Positions 54,738 to 63,155 of a DNA stretch of 64,000 bases are shown here, one piece after another. Each line of letters begins with the position of its first letter. Position 1 is the stretch's first letter. Under the pieces are notes generated by a model. That model made no database searches. It was given only the letters and a program-made list of their open reading frames with translations, and was not told the DNA's origin. Made by a program: the position numbers and the translations under genes. The stretch is taken from positions 10,326,501 through 10,390,500 of the forward strand of contig NZ_AP018448.1 of the NCBI RefSeq assembly GCF_030294945.1. The letters run 5' to 3'. Source of the stretch: Streptomyces graminofaciens. GTDB lineage: Bacteria; Actinomycetota; Actinomycetes; Streptomycetales; Streptomycetaceae.

Positions 54738-55943
54738 GTGTCAGGCTTACGGGCCCAGCGCCTGGCCGCACGCAGGGCCGAGCGCAGGCGCGCCGCCCGG
54801 CGTCACGCCATGGTCGCCGCCGCGTCGGTGGTCGCCGCAGTCGGAACGGTCACCGGCATGGTGACCGCCCTGGACGGTGACAGAGGATCCGACGAGGCGC
54901 GGCCCCAGGCGACCCGCTCGCCCACGCTCCGGCTCCACCCGGTCCCGCCGACCCCGGTGCTTCCGTCCCCGTCCCGGACATCGGCATCGCCGACGCCGAC
55001 GGAGTCTTCGCAGGAGCCCAGTGCGCCACCGACCCCGGACGAACCCGAGGACGGAGAGGGGCCCGTGGACGACCCGGCGACGCGGCTCTACCGCCACTCC
55101 GGCTCACAGGTCCTCGACTGGGTCCGGGCCAACCCGGACGACCCGCGCAGCGCCGTCATCGAGTCCCGGATCGCCGACCACCCGGCGGCCGTCTGGTTCA
55201 CCGACCCCACCCCGGCCACCGTCACCGCGCAGGTCCGGGCCGTCGCCTCCGGCGGCGCCGAGCAGGGCCGGGTGCCGGTCGTCGTGGCGTACGCGATCCC
55301 GGACCGCGACTGCGGCGGGGCCTCGCAGGGCGGGGCGGCGAGCCTGGACGCGTACGACGACTGGATCGACGCGTTCGCCGCCGGGCTGGGCTCGGACGAG
55401 GTCATCGTCATCCTGGAGCCCGACGCGATCGCCCAGTCCGACTGTCTCTCCGCCGGCGCCCGGGCCGACCGCTTCGCCTCGCTGGCCCGCGCGGGCCGCG
55501 TCCTGAAGTCGGCGAACCCCGAGGCCCGCGTCTACCACGACGCCGGGCACTCCGGGTGGAACACCGCGGACAAGCAGGCCGCGCTGCTCCGCGAGGCGGG
55601 CGCCGCCTCGGCGGCCTCCTCCGACGGCGTCTTCAGCAATGTGTCGAACTTCAACCGGACCGACGCCGAGGTCGCCTATGTCCGCCGGGTCCTGGACGAC
55701 CTGGGCGGCCCCGCCGATCTCGGCGCCGTCATCGACACCAGCCGCAACGGCAACGGCGCCCCCGTCGACGGCGAGTGGTGCGACCCCGTCGGCCGCGCAC
55801 TCGGCCGGGCGCCGACACTGAACACCGGGGAGGATCGGGTCGACGCGTATCTGTGGGTGAAGCTCCCGGGGGAGTCGGACGGCTGCCGGGGGGACGCGGG
55901 GGCGTTCTCGCCGCAGTACGCGTACGAGCTGGCGCTGCGCTGA
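54738..55943 (+). CDS. Glycoside hydrolase family 6 protein (endoglucanase-like), exported
   Basis: The 401-residue protein has a basic N-terminus (RAERRRAARRHAM) followed by a hydrophobic segment (VAAASVVAAVGTVTGMVTAL), giving a signal peptide or anchor, then a Pro/Ser/Thr-rich linker and a GH6 domain. GH6 landmarks are VVAYAIPDRDCGGASQGG (Asp189-Arg-Asp191-Cys), YDDWIDAFAAGLG with the likely acid, VILEPDAIAQSDC (Glu227-Pro-Asp229), VSNFNRT, DTSRNGNG with the likely base, and WVKLPGESDG. It should cleave beta-1,4-glucan by inversion. There is no carbohydrate-binding module. GTG 54738 has GGGGGAG six bases before; longer in-frame starts lack a site. Confidence 0.88.
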   Translation: MSGLRAQRLAARRAERRRAARRHAMVAAASVVAAVGTVTGMVTALDGDRGSDEARPQATRSPTLRLHPVPPTPVLPSPSRTSASPTPTESSQEPSAPPTPDEPEDGEGPVDDPATRLYRHSGSQVLDWVRANPDDPRSAVIESRIADHPAAVWFTDPTPATVTAQVRAVASGGAEQGRVPVVVAYAIPDRDCGGASQGGAASLDAYDDWIDAFAAGLGSDEVIVILEPDAIAQSDCLSAGARADRFASLARAGRVLKSANPEARVYHDAGHSGWNTADKQAALLREAGAASAASSDGVFSNVSNFNRTDAEVAYVRRVLDDLGGPADLGAVIDTSRNGNGAPVDGEWCDPVGRALGRAPTLNTGEDRVDAYLWVKLPGESDGCRGDAGAFSPQYAYELALR

Positions 55944-55945
55944 GC

Positions 55946-55975
55946 CCGGTGCCGGTGCCGGTGCCGGTGCCGGTG
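55946..55975 (+). repeat. 6-bp tandem repeat after the GH6 gene
   Basis: CCGGTG is repeated five times in tandem, starting just after the GH6 stop codon, a likely site of length variation between strains. Confidence 0.95.
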
Positions 55976-56093
55976 GTCGGTCGGCTCGGGCAGGTCGCGT
56001 CAGTGTCCAACGGCACATCCATCGCAGGTGAGCGTTTGCTTAGGATGATCGCGTCCGACAGTCGCTTTCCAGCCGCCCTCAGGAGCACCACCC

Positions 56094-56552
56094 GTGACCG
56101 CCGAAGCCCCCGCAGCCCCTGCCGTCGCCTACGGCCGGCTCGTTCCCGTCGCCGTGCACTTCGACGACCTGGACGCGCTGGGCATGCTGCACAACGCCCG
56201 CTATCCGCTGATGGTCGAGCGCGCCTGGACCCAGCACTGGCGGGAGCGGGGCTGGGGCTTCGACGGTGACTGGACGGCGGCCGGCGACTTCTGCAACGCG
56301 GTCAAGGAACTGCGGATCAGCTACGAGGCGCCGGTGACCAGCCCGGGCGCGTACGCCACGCACCTGTGGCTGGAACGGCTCGGCACCACCGGCCTGACGT
56401 ACGGCTTCCGCTTCTGCTCGGCCGACGGCTCGGTGACGTACGCCCACGGCACCCGCGTCCTGGTCCGGCTGGACGCGGGCACCCTGCGGCCGGCGCCGTG
56501 GAGCGAGCGGTTCAGGACCGTGGGCCGGGAACTGCTGCGTCCGGCCGACTGA
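56094..56552 (+). CDS. Acyl-CoA thioesterase, 4HBT hot-dog fold
   Basis: The 152-residue protein has the 4-hydroxybenzoyl-CoA thioesterase fold. VHFDDLDALGMLHNARYPLMVERA carries the acidic catalytic residue in the FDDLDALGMLHN motif, and NAVKELRISYEAPVTSPGAY follows the usual strand order. It probably hydrolyses an acyl-CoA of unknown chain. GTG 56094 has AGGAG eight bases upstream. Its 3' end overlaps the converging MFS gene by 41 bp. Confidence 0.88.
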   Translation: MTAEAPAAPAVAYGRLVPVAVHFDDLDALGMLHNARYPLMVERAWTQHWRERGWGFDGDWTAAGDFCNAVKELRISYEAPVTSPGAYATHLWLERLGTTGLTYGFRFCSADGSVTYAHGTRVLVRLDAGTLRPAPWSERFRTVGRELLRPAD

Positions 56553-57723
56553 CCTTCGGGCGGTCCCGGTCGCCGGTGCGCAGCACGCCGGCGAACACCG
56601 CGAGCCCGCATGCCAGCACCGTCACCAGACCGAACGACACGACGAGACTGGTGGCTTGAGCGAGCCCGCCGATCGCACTCGGCGCGACCAGTCCCGAGGT
56701 GTAGGTGATGGTGGCGACGCCCGCGATGGCCTGGCTGGGGTTCGGGCCGCTGCGGCCCGCCGCGGCGAAGCAGAGCGGGACGACCACGGCGATACCGAGG
56801 CCCATCAGCGCGAAGCCGGTCATCGCCACCACCGGGTGGTTCGCGACGACGACGAGCAGACCGCCGAGCGCGGCGAGCACTCCGCCCGCCCGTACGGTAC
56901 GCACGGAGCCGAAGCGGTTCACGACGGCGTCGCCCGCGATCCGGGCGATGGCCATGGTGAGCATGAAACCGGTGGTGGACGCCGCCGCGAGCCCAGCTGA
57001 GCTGTCGAGCCGGTCGCGGAGATAGACCGCCGACCAGTCCAGCGCGGCCCCCTCCGCGAACACCGCGCAGAACCCGACCGCGCCGATGAGCAGTGCCGAC
57101 CTCGGCGGCAGCGCGAAGCGGGGCGGCGGCTCCTCGTCCTCGGTGGGCCTGAGGTCCAGCACCCACTGACAGGCGATGAGCCCGAGCGCGGTGAGGACGG
57201 CCGCCGCCAGCGCGTGGTGCAGCCGGGCGTCCGAGCCCAGATGCGCGGCGAGCGTGCCGGCCGCCGAGCCGACGAGGGCGCCCGCGCTCCACATGCCGTG
57301 CAGGCCCGACATGATCGACTTGCCGAGGCGGTTCTCGACCTCGACGCCGAGCGCGTTCATCGCCACGTCCGCCATGCCGGCCGTCGCGCCGTACACGAAG
57401 AGGGCGAGGCACAGCGTGTACAGGTTCGGCGCCAGCGACGGCAGGGCCAGGGCGAGTGTCCACAGCGAGATCAGCCCGCGCATCGCGGTACGGGCGCCGA
57501 AGGTGTGGGTGATCCGGCTCGCGAGCGGCATCGCCAGGGACGCGCCGATCGCCGGGAAGGCGAGCGCGAGGCCGAGCTGGCCCGCGCTGACGGAGGCGTG
57601 GTCCTGGATCCAGGGGACGCGGGTCGCGAACGAGCCGGTGACGCCGCCGTGCACGGCGAACACGGCCGCCACGGCGTACCGGGCGCGCCTCACGTCGCGC
57701 TGCTGCTGGACCACTTCACTCAT
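56512..57723 (-). CDS. MFS transporter (YbjJ-like), divergent from ROK regulator
   Basis: A 403-residue, 12-helix major facilitator. It starts at ATG 57723 (MSEVVQQQRDVRRARYAVAA) with AGGAGGG six bases before. Helix 1-2 has AVFAVHGGVTGSFATRVPWIQD, the pattern of YbjJ/FucP-like sugar or nucleoside transporters. The A-like motif is ASRITHTFGARTAMRGL. The ROK family gene is divergent, 136 bp away, and probably controls it, which suggests a sugar substrate. Confidence 0.86.
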   Translation of the reverse strand: MSEVVQQQRDVRRARYAVAAVFAVHGGVTGSFATRVPWIQDHASVSAGQLGLALAFPAIGASLAMPLASRITHTFGARTAMRGLISLWTLALALPSLAPNLYTLCLALFVYGATAGMADVAMNALGVEVENRLGKSIMSGLHGMWSAGALVGSAAGTLAAHLGSDARLHHALAAAVLTALGLIACQWVLDLRPTEDEEPPPRFALPPRSALLIGAVGFCAVFAEGAALDWSAVYLRDRLDSSAGLAAASTTGFMLTMAIARIAGDAVVNRFGSVRTVRAGGVLAALGGLLVVVANHPVVAMTGFALMGLGIAVVVPLCFAAAGRSGPNPSQAIAGVATITYTSGLVAPSAIGGLAQATSLVVSFGLVTVLACGLAVFAGVLRTGDRDRPKVSRPDAAVPGPRS

Positions 57724-57786
57724 TCTCGGCCCTCCTGGCGCCGGTGTCGGACCGCGCTCGGATGCCCGCTCGCGCCGCCGTAAACT

Positions 57787-57805
57787 ATCAGGGACCCTTC
57801 CTGAT
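57787..57805. promoter_or_regulatory. Candidate ROK operator
   Basis: ATCAGG-N7-CCTGAT lies in the 136-bp divergent region between the MFS and ROK genes, overlapping TAAACT, a possible -10 element. With an outer CTATC/GATGGATAG match, it is a plausible operator. Confidence 0.5.
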
Positions 57806-57859
57806 GGATAGAGCGCGACAGGCTGGGTGGAGGGCCCGTCGATCTGGAAGGATCCCGGC

Positions 57860-59446
57860 ATGCCCGCATCACCGAGCACCGCTCGGGCCATCAACGACCG
57901 GCTCGCCCTGCGACTGCTGCAGCAGGAAGGCCCATTGACGGCCGGACAGCTGAAGCAGCTCACCGGCCTGTCCCGGCCGACCGTCGCCGACCTCGTCGAA
58001 CGTCTGTCCGTGTCCGGTCTGATAGAGGTGGTCGGGGAGTCGGGCGAGCAGCGACGCGGCCCGAACGCCAAGCTCTACGGCATCGTCGCCGACCGGGCCC
58101 ACCTGGCGGCGCTGGACGTCCGTACGGAGGGCGTCTCGGTCGTGGTCTGCGACCTGCTCGGGTCGGTCCTCGCCGAGGCGTCCGTGCCGATCGGCGACGA
58201 CACCGGCACCGGGCCCGCGGTGGAGCAGGCGGTCGGGCTGGTCGAGCGGGCGGTGAAGGAGGCGGGCGCCGACCGGCTGCACACGGTGGGCATCGGCGCC
58301 CCCGGCCTGATCGACCCCGCGACGGGTGAACTCCGCGACTCCTCCGGCCTCCCGGAATGGCATCGCCGCCTCGTCGCCGCCCTGCAGGAACGGCTCCCTG
58401 AGGCCCGGGTCCTGGTCGAGAACGAGACCAACCTCGCCGCCCTCGCCGAACAGCGCGAGGGCGCCGCCCGAGACCGCGACACCTTCGTGCTCCTCTGGCT
58501 CGGCCTCGGCACCGGCGCCGCGGTCGTCCTCGACGGCGCCCTCCGCCGCGGCGCCTCCGGCGGCACGGGCGAGATCGGCTTCCTCCCGGTCCCGGGCACG
58601 TCCGGACTCCCCTCGGCGACCGACTGCGCGGGCGGGTTCCACTCGCTGGCCGGGGCCGCGGCGATCGCGGAACTGGCGAGGGAGTACGGGGTCGTGGCCG
58701 AGGCGACGGCCGGACAGGGGCTGCACGCGGCGGCGGGGGTGGTCCGCGCGGCTGTGGCCGAGGTCGCGGGCTTGTCGGCGGACGCCGAGCCTGGTTCGAC
58801 TCACGTGCCCGGCCCTTCGGCGGAGGGTGCGGGTGGTGCGGCGGGTGGTGTTTCGGCAGGCGCGCCCGGCCTTTCGGTGCGGAGGGCGGGTACGGCGACG
58901 GGGACGGTTCCGGCAGACGCGCCTGGCCCTTCGGCGGAGAGGGCGGGTGGTGTTTCGCCAGGCGTGCCCGGCCTTTCGGCGGAGGGTGCGGGTGGTGCGG
59001 CGGGTGGTGTTTCGCCAGGCGCGCCCGGCCATCGGGTGGAGGGCGCGGGGCATGCGACAGGCACGGCTCGGCTGGACGCGCCCGGCCCTCCGGTGCAGTC
59101 GGCCAAGGGCGCGAGTTACGCGACGGATACGGCTCCGCCAGACGACCCCCACCCCTCGGCGGAGCCCGGCGCCCGCTTCCTCGACGCCCTCGCCGGCCGG
59201 CTGGCCCTCGGCGCGGCCTCTGTCGTCGCCGTCCTGGACCCCGGTCGCGTACTGCTCGGCGGCGAGGTGGGTGAGGCCGGCGGGGCCGTCCTCGCCGCCC
59301 GTGTCGAGGCCCGGCTGTCCGCCATGTCTCCGCTGCCGACCGAGGTCCGGCCGAGCGCGCTCGGTGGTGCCGGCGTACTGCGCGGTGCGCTGCTCATGGC
59401 CCGGGACGCGGCGCAGGACGAACTCTTCGCCCCACCGACCCGATGA
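57860..59446 (+). CDS. ROK family transcriptional regulator with repetitive insertion
   Basis: This 528-residue protein is longer than the usual 390-410. A MarR-like helix-turn-helix is at residues 20-70 (EGPLTAGQLKQLTGLSRPTVADLVERLSVSGL region). The ROK kinase-like domain has GIGAPGLIDPATGELRDSSG, LVENETNLAALAEQREG, and GTGAAVVLDGALRRGASGGTGEIGF. The ROK zinc motif CxCGxxGC is not seen; only DCAGGFHS appears there. About residues 310-440 are a low-complexity insertion of roughly 19-residue repeats, splitting the domain before FLDALAGRLALGAASVVAVLDPGRV. ATG 57860 has GGAAGGA seven bases before. It probably regulates the divergent MFS gene. Confidence 0.85.
   Translation: MPASPSTARAINDRLALRLLQQEGPLTAGQLKQLTGLSRPTVADLVERLSVSGLIEVVGESGEQRRGPNAKLYGIVADRAHLAALDVRTEGVSVVVCDLLGSVLAEASVPIGDDTGTGPAVEQAVGLVERAVKEAGADRLHTVGIGAPGLIDPATGELRDSSGLPEWHRRLVAALQERLPEARVLVENETNLAALAEQREGAARDRDTFVLLWLGLGTGAAVVLDGALRRGASGGTGEIGFLPVPGTSGLPSATDCAGGFHSLAGAAAIAELAREYGVVAEATAGQGLHAAAGVVRAAVAEVAGLSADAEPGSTHVPGPSAEGAGGAAGGVSAGAPGLSVRRAGTATGTVPADAPGPSAERAGGVSPGVPGLSAEGAGGAAGGVSPGAPGHRVEGAGHATGTARLDAPGPPVQSAKGASYATDTAPPDDPHPSAEPGARFLDALAGRLALGAASVVAVLDPGRVLLGGEVGEAGGAVLAARVEARLSAMSPLPTEVRPSALGGAGVLRGALLMARDAAQDELFAPPTR
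58816..59014 (+). repeat. In-frame repeats inside the ROK gene
   Basis: Bases 58816-58855 recur exactly at 58975-59014, a 159-bp (53-codon) offset. At protein level the region has five or six units like PG-S-E-AG-A-GGVSPGA of 15-19 residues. Confidence 0.9.
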
Positions 59447-59561
59447 CGCCCGACGCCGGCCGAAACCCTGCCGGCCCGATGGCGCACAGCGCTCCCCGGC
59501 TGCTCCCGCCGCGCAACCAAGGCCTCCCCTCCTTGGCCGCTCGCCCCACTCACCCCCTACT

Positions 59562-60314
59562 TCACTTCCGCCCACCCCTGAACCGCCCCGCCAGGTACTC
59601 CTCGAACGTCCCCTTCCCCACCGCCTTGTCCGGCGTCAGATGATCCCCTGACCGGAAAGCCCGGTACGCCGCCCCGAACAGGGGGACGCTCAGGATCGGG
59701 CGGCGGCGCCCCGTGGCCGCGAGGTAGGCGCGGGCCAGGTCCGGGAACGTGCGGATCTCGGGGCCGCCCATGTCGTCGACGCGCCCGGCGGGGGCGCCCG
59801 CGGCCAGCTCGGCGAGGCGGTCTGCGACCTCGGCGACGGCCACGGGCTGGTCACTCAGACCGGCCGGCAGCAGCATGACCGGCGGCTTCGACAGCGCCTG
59901 GAAGAGCTGGACCACCAGGTCGTGGAACTGGGTCGCCCGGAGCGTCGTCCAGCCCAGCCCCGACTCCTCGACCAACCGCTCCACGGCCAGCTTGGCCTTG
60001 TAATAGCCGAACGGCACCCGGTCCACCCCGACGATCGAGATGTAGACCAGATGGCCCACACCGGCCCGGCGCGCCGCCCCGATCAGGTTCGCCGCCGCCT
60101 TCTCGTCACCTCCGCGGGGCGTACTCGCGCAGTGCACGACCGTGTCCACGCCCGCAAGCGCCGCGTCCAGCCCGCCACCACCCGCGATCAGGTCGACGGC
60201 GTACGGCTGTGCGTGCCGGCTGAGCACCCGCACCTCGTGCCCGTCCGCCCGCAGCCGGTCGGCGACGGGCCGGCCGAGGGTTCCGGTGCCGCCTGTCACC
60301 AGGATCGTCGTCAT
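59562..60314 (-). CDS. NAD(P)H-binding SDR/NmrA-like protein, probable ECF41 target
   Basis: The 250-residue protein has an N-terminal Rossmann motif, ILVTGGTGTLGRPVADRL, and an atypical SDR layout (LVYISIVGVDRVPFGYYKAKLAVERLV with Tyr/Lys). It resembles NmrA/NAD-dependent epimerase-type proteins. In actinobacteria an ECF41 sigma factor gene is typically next to such a COE (carboxymuconolactone decarboxylase, oxidoreductase or epimerase) gene, which it controls. That partner lies 111 bp upstream, with a TGTCACA -35 motif in the gap. The substrate is unknown. Confidence 0.85.
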   Translation of the reverse strand: MTTILVTGGTGTLGRPVADRLRADGHEVRVLSRHAQPYAVDLIAGGGGLDAALAGVDTVVHCASTPRGGDEKAAANLIGAARRAGVGHLVYISIVGVDRVPFGYYKAKLAVERLVEESGLGWTTLRATQFHDLVVQLFQALSKPPVMLLPAGLSDQPVAVAEVADRLAELAAGAPAGRVDDMGGPEIRTFPDLARAYLAATGRRRPILSVPLFGAAYRAFRSGDHLTPDKAVGKGTFEEYLAGRFRGGRK

Positions 60315-60375
60315 GCTTTTCAGCCCTTTCGGACAGCGGACGCTCCCTGCTGGAACGTCCTCCGGCAGGTACGAC

Positions 60376-60399
60376 CGGACAGCCCCGCGAAATGTGACA
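60376..60399 (-). promoter_or_regulatory. ECF41-type promoter
   Basis: On the minus strand TGTCACA (60399-60393) is the published ECF41 -35 consensus. Around 16-19 bp downstream are GGTC and CGTA, near the CGTC expected at -10. It lies 79-85 bp upstream of the NAD(P)-binding gene. Confidence 0.6.
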
Positions 60400-60425
60400 G
60401 CCGGGCGGAAAATCTTCGGCCGATC

Positions 60426-61310
60426 TCACCGGTCGACCAGTTGCCGCCCCGCGAACTCCAGCTTCTCCGGATTCATCACGACCCGCACGCCCGTCACGGC
60501 CTCGCCCCGGAAGTCGAAGGAGACCGTGCCGACCAGGGTCTCCCCGCTCAGCGCGAGCAGCGCGGGCGAGCCGTTGACCTCGGCCGGGGCGAAGTCCAGG
60601 CCCTCGGCGAAGCGTGGCCAGCCGCGCAGCACCAGCCGCAGCACCTTCTCGCGCCCCTCGATCGGCCGCAGGGCCGCGCTGACCTTGCCGCCGCCGTCGG
60701 ACCACCAGGTCACGTCCGCGGCGAAGAGTTTCTCCAGCCCGGCCAGATCGCCGTCCCGGGCCGCCGCGAGAAAGGACTCCACGAGCCCCGCCCGCTGCTC
60801 CGGCGCCGACTCGAACCGGGCCTCGGACACGGCCACCCGCCGGGCCGCCCGCCGATGCAGCTGACGGCAGTGGGTCTCGGTCAGATCCAGTACGCCCGAG
60901 ATCTCGCGGTACCCGTACGCGAAGGCCTCCCGCAGCACGTACACGGCACGTTCGGTCGGCGTGAGCCGCTCCAGCAGGACCAGCAGCGCGAGCGACACCT
61001 CGTCGCGCCGCTCGGCCGACTCCAGGGGGCCGAGCGTGCCGTCGGAGGTCAGCACCGGCTCCGGCAGCCAGGACCCGGTGTACCGCTCGCGGCGCGCCCG
61101 CGCGGAGGTCAGCCGGTTGAGGCAGAGGTTGGTGACGACCTTGGCGAGCCAGGCGGCGGGCTGATCGATGACCGTACGGTCGGCGCCGCTGAAGCGCAGA
61201 TACGCGTCCTGCACGGCGTCCTCGGCATCCGCGGCGGAGCCCAGCAGGCGATAGGCCAGGCCGAACAGGCGCGGCCGGTGTGTCTCGAATTCGTCGGCGG
61301 TCGTCGTCAC
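60426..61310 (-). CDS. ECF41 family RNA polymerase sigma factor (SigJ-like)
   Basis: The 294-residue protein has sigma region 2 (HRPRLFGLAYRLLGSAADAE) and region 4 (LERLTPTERAVYVLREAFAY, YREISGVLDLTETHCRQL), plus a SnoaL-like C-terminal extension. ECF41 signatures are present: WLPEP at residues 81-85 in the linker, DGGGKVSAALRPIEG in the SnoaL domain, and NPEKLEF near the end. In this group the extension regulates sigma activity instead of an anti-sigma factor. Start GTG 61310 (MTTTADEFETHRPRLFGL) is the family-typical one. The adjacent oxidoreductase gene is its likely target. Confidence 0.92.
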   Translation of the reverse strand: MTTTADEFETHRPRLFGLAYRLLGSAADAEDAVQDAYLRFSGADRTVIDQPAAWLAKVVTNLCLNRLTSARARRERYTGSWLPEPVLTSDGTLGPLESAERRDEVSLALLVLLERLTPTERAVYVLREAFAYGYREISGVLDLTETHCRQLHRRAARRVAVSEARFESAPEQRAGLVESFLAAARDGDLAGLEKLFAADVTWWSDGGGKVSAALRPIEGREKVLRLVLRGWPRFAEGLDFAPAEVNGSPALLALSGETLVGTVSFDFRGEAVTGVRVVMNPEKLEFAGRQLVDR

Positions 61311-61640
61311 CCTCCCACCCTGCCACCGGCGTAAGGGGACCCGGCGGCGGGGCAAGGGCCGTCATCACCGCCGCCGGGCCGTCATCGGGCGGGCGTACCC
61401 GTGGTGTCACCAGTCCGGTTCCAGGTCCGGGTAAGTCCGGTTCCAGGTCCGGGTACCCCGCGACGGCAGAATCTAAAAGGACTAGACCAAAGTGGTCAAG
61501 GGGTCGCGGACTGTGAGTGGTCCATCGGGCGAGGGAAGTCTCGAGCGAAGTCCAGAGGTGCCGCCTGTGAGCCACCCCACAGACTTCACCCGCATGGGTG
61601 CCGATCAGGCGTGGCACACTGGCCCTGTACCAGAAGCAGC
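61311..61640. other. Intergenic region upstream of the FMN riboswitch
   Basis: No gene is supported here. A 22-bp exact tandem duplication lies at 61412-61455. GACCA-AAG-TGGTC at 61485-61497 is a short dyad following an A-rich stretch that may be part of the promoter for the rib operon. A small open frame (61492-61680) runs into the riboswitch and is unlikely to be real. Confidence 0.5.
61412..61455. repeat. 22-bp perfect tandem duplication
   Basis: Bases 61412-61433 are repeated exactly at 61434-61455; each copy contains GTCCGGTTCCAGGTCCGGG. It lies between the sigma factor gene and the rib operon. Confidence 0.95.
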
Positions 61641-61766
61641 GCACTCCGGGGTCGGTGAAAGTCCGAACCGGCGGTTATAGTCCGCGACCCGATCGCTTCC
61701 AGTGATCGGTTGACCAGGTGAAATTCCTGGACCGACGGTTAAAGTCCGGATGGGAGGCAGTGCGCG
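61641..61766 (+). ncRNA. FMN riboswitch (RFN element)
   Basis: The conserved RFN core is clear: GGTCGGTGAAAGTCCGAACC then GGCGGTTATAGTCCGCGACC, a variable stem CCCGATCGCTTCCAGTGATC, then CCAGGTGAAATTCCTGGACC and GACGGTTAAAGTCCGGATGG with GAGGCAGTGC closing. It lies upstream of ribE and a terminator hairpin, so FMN binding should reduce expression of ribE-ribM-ribBA. Confidence 0.96.
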
Positions 61767-61802
61767 GCGGGCGGGCATTCGTGCGCGCCGCCGTCTGTTT
61801 TT
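61765..61802 (+). terminator. Riboswitch-controlled attenuator
   Basis: CGGCGG (61765-61770) pairs with CCGCCG (61788-61793), extended by GCG/CGC, and is followed by TCTGTTTTT. It lies immediately after the RFN element, the place for an FMN-induced terminator. Confidence 0.75.
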
Positions 61803-61923
61803 GGCCTACCTCAGGCAGGGGTGGGTCTTCACACGGCGTCGCTCCCTGTGCCGCTGTCCGCTCATGTCTGTCGTCTTCGACAGCCCCGGAGTCCGTGCCC
61901 TACGAGGCAGGAGGACCCGGGAA

Positions 61924-62526
61924 GTGTTCACCGGAATCGTCGAAGAGCTGGGTGAGGTCACCGCCGTCGAGAAGCTCGGCGACTCCTCACGCTTCCGTCT
62001 GCGTGGCGCGGTCGTCACGCAGGGTGCGCGGCACGGCGACTCCATCGCCGTCAACGGCGTCTGTCTCACGGTCGTGGAGCACGAGGACGACTGGTTCACC
62101 GCCGACGTCATGGCGGAGACCCTCGACCGTTCCAGCCTCGGCGCCCTGACCGTCGGCTCCCGCGTCAACCTCGAGCGCCCCATGGCCGTGGGCGAGCGCC
62201 TCGGCGGGCACATCGTGCAGGGCCACGTCGACGGCACGGGCGAGGTCATCGAGCGCAAGCCGTCCGAGAACTGGGAGATCGTCAAGATCTCGCTCCCGGC
62301 CGACCTCACCCGGTACGTGGTCGAGAAGGGCTCCATCACCGTCGACGGCATCAGCCTCACCGTCGTCGAGGCCGGCCCCGACTACTTCACCGTCAGCCTC
62401 ATCCCGACCACCCTCGACCTGACCACGCTCGGCCGCAAGCAGCCCGGCGACCCGGTCAACCTCGAGGTCGACGTCATCGCCAAGTACGTCGAGCGGCTGC
62501 TGGGACCACAGGGAGCGGCGAAGTGA
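61924..62526 (+). CDS. ribE: Riboflavin synthase
   Basis: Dismutates two 6,7-dimethyl-8-ribityllumazines to riboflavin. It has 200 residues and two lumazine-binding repeats: [20 protein letters not shown] with [19 protein letters not shown], and [20 protein letters not shown] with [22 protein letters not shown] 61924 has a GGAGG about 10 bp before; upstream in-frame extensions run into the riboswitch. Its stop overlaps the ribM GTG. Expression is under the FMN riboswitch. Confidence 0.97.
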   Translation: MFTGIVEELGEVTAVEKLGDSSRFRLRGAVVTQGARHGDSIAVNGVCLTVVEHEDDWFTADVMAETLDRSSLGALTVGSRVNLERPMAVGERLGGHIVQGHVDGTGEVIERKPSENWEIVKISLPADLTRYVVEKGSITVDGISLTVVEAGPDYFTVSLIPTTLDLTTLGRKQPGDPVNLEVDVIAKYVERLLGPQGAAK

Positions 62527-63155
62527 ACTCCCTCAACTCCGTCGCGTTCACCGCCTTCGGCCAGCAGATCCTCTGGTCGGACATGATCGGAAACATTCTC
62601 GGCCTGATCGCCCTCGCCCTGGGTGCCCTGCGCTCCATCTGGAACTGGCCCGTCCAGTTCCTCTCCGGCCTCGTCCTCTTCGGCGCCTTCGTCGGCCATC
62701 TGACCGGCAGCGCCGGCAAGCAGGTCATCGTCATGGCCGTCGCCGCGTACGGCTGGTGGCAGTGGAACCGCAACAAGGGCCAGACCGGAGACGGCCACAT
62801 CAAGGTCCGGTTCGCCACCTGGCGCGAGCGGGCCTTCCTCATCGGCGGCGCCGCGCTCGGCACCCTCGCCGTGGGCGGCCTCTTCACCGCGTACCCCACC
62901 CTGTCCTGGGACCCCTGGCCGGACGCGTACATCTTCACCGGCACGATCGTCGCCATGTACGCCCAGGCGCGCGGCATGGTCGAGTTCTGGTTCGCCTGGC
63001 TGCTGGTCGACCTCGTGGGCGTCCCGCTCAACTTCGCCAACGGCTACGCCTTCTCCGGTTTCGTCTACGTCATCTACGGCGCGCTCGTCCTGTGGGGCAT
63101 GCGCGACTGGTGGCTGCGCACCCGCAAGCCCGCCCTGGAAGGAGCCCCGGCATGA
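62523..63155 (+). CDS. ribM: PnuC-family riboflavin transporter RibM
   Basis: A 210-residue membrane protein of the PnuC family with about six helices: [49 protein letters not shown] and others. The WQWNRNKG stretch corresponds to the substrate-binding WxxWxxG-type motif. PnuC homologues inside riboflavin operons of Streptomyces davawensis and Corynebacterium act as riboflavin/roseoflavin transporters, so riboflavin is preferred over nicotinamide mononucleotide here. It is translationally coupled to ribE (GTGA) and ribBA (ATGA), under the same riboswitch. Confidence 0.9.
   Translation: MNSLNSVAFTAFGQQILWSDMIGNILGLIALALGALRSIWNWPVQFLSGLVLFGAFVGHLTGSAGKQVIVMAVAAYGWWQWNRNKGQTGDGHIKVRFATWRERAFLIGGAALGTLAVGGLFTAYPTLSWDPWPDAYIFTGTIVAMYAQARGMVEFWFAWLLVDLVGVPLNFANGYAFSGFVYVIYGALVLWGMRDWWLRTRKPALEGAPA

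Noticed and set aside
61485..61497. GACCA-AAG-TGGTC as a DasR (dre-like) site
   Set aside because: The half-sites are everted and the spacing does not match the dre consensus; nothing in the neighbourhood relates to aminosugars.
61492..61680. A 62-codon open frame upstream of the FMN riboswitch
   Set aside because: It runs into the conserved RFN core, whose sequence is fixed by RNA structure, and it has no family resemblance.
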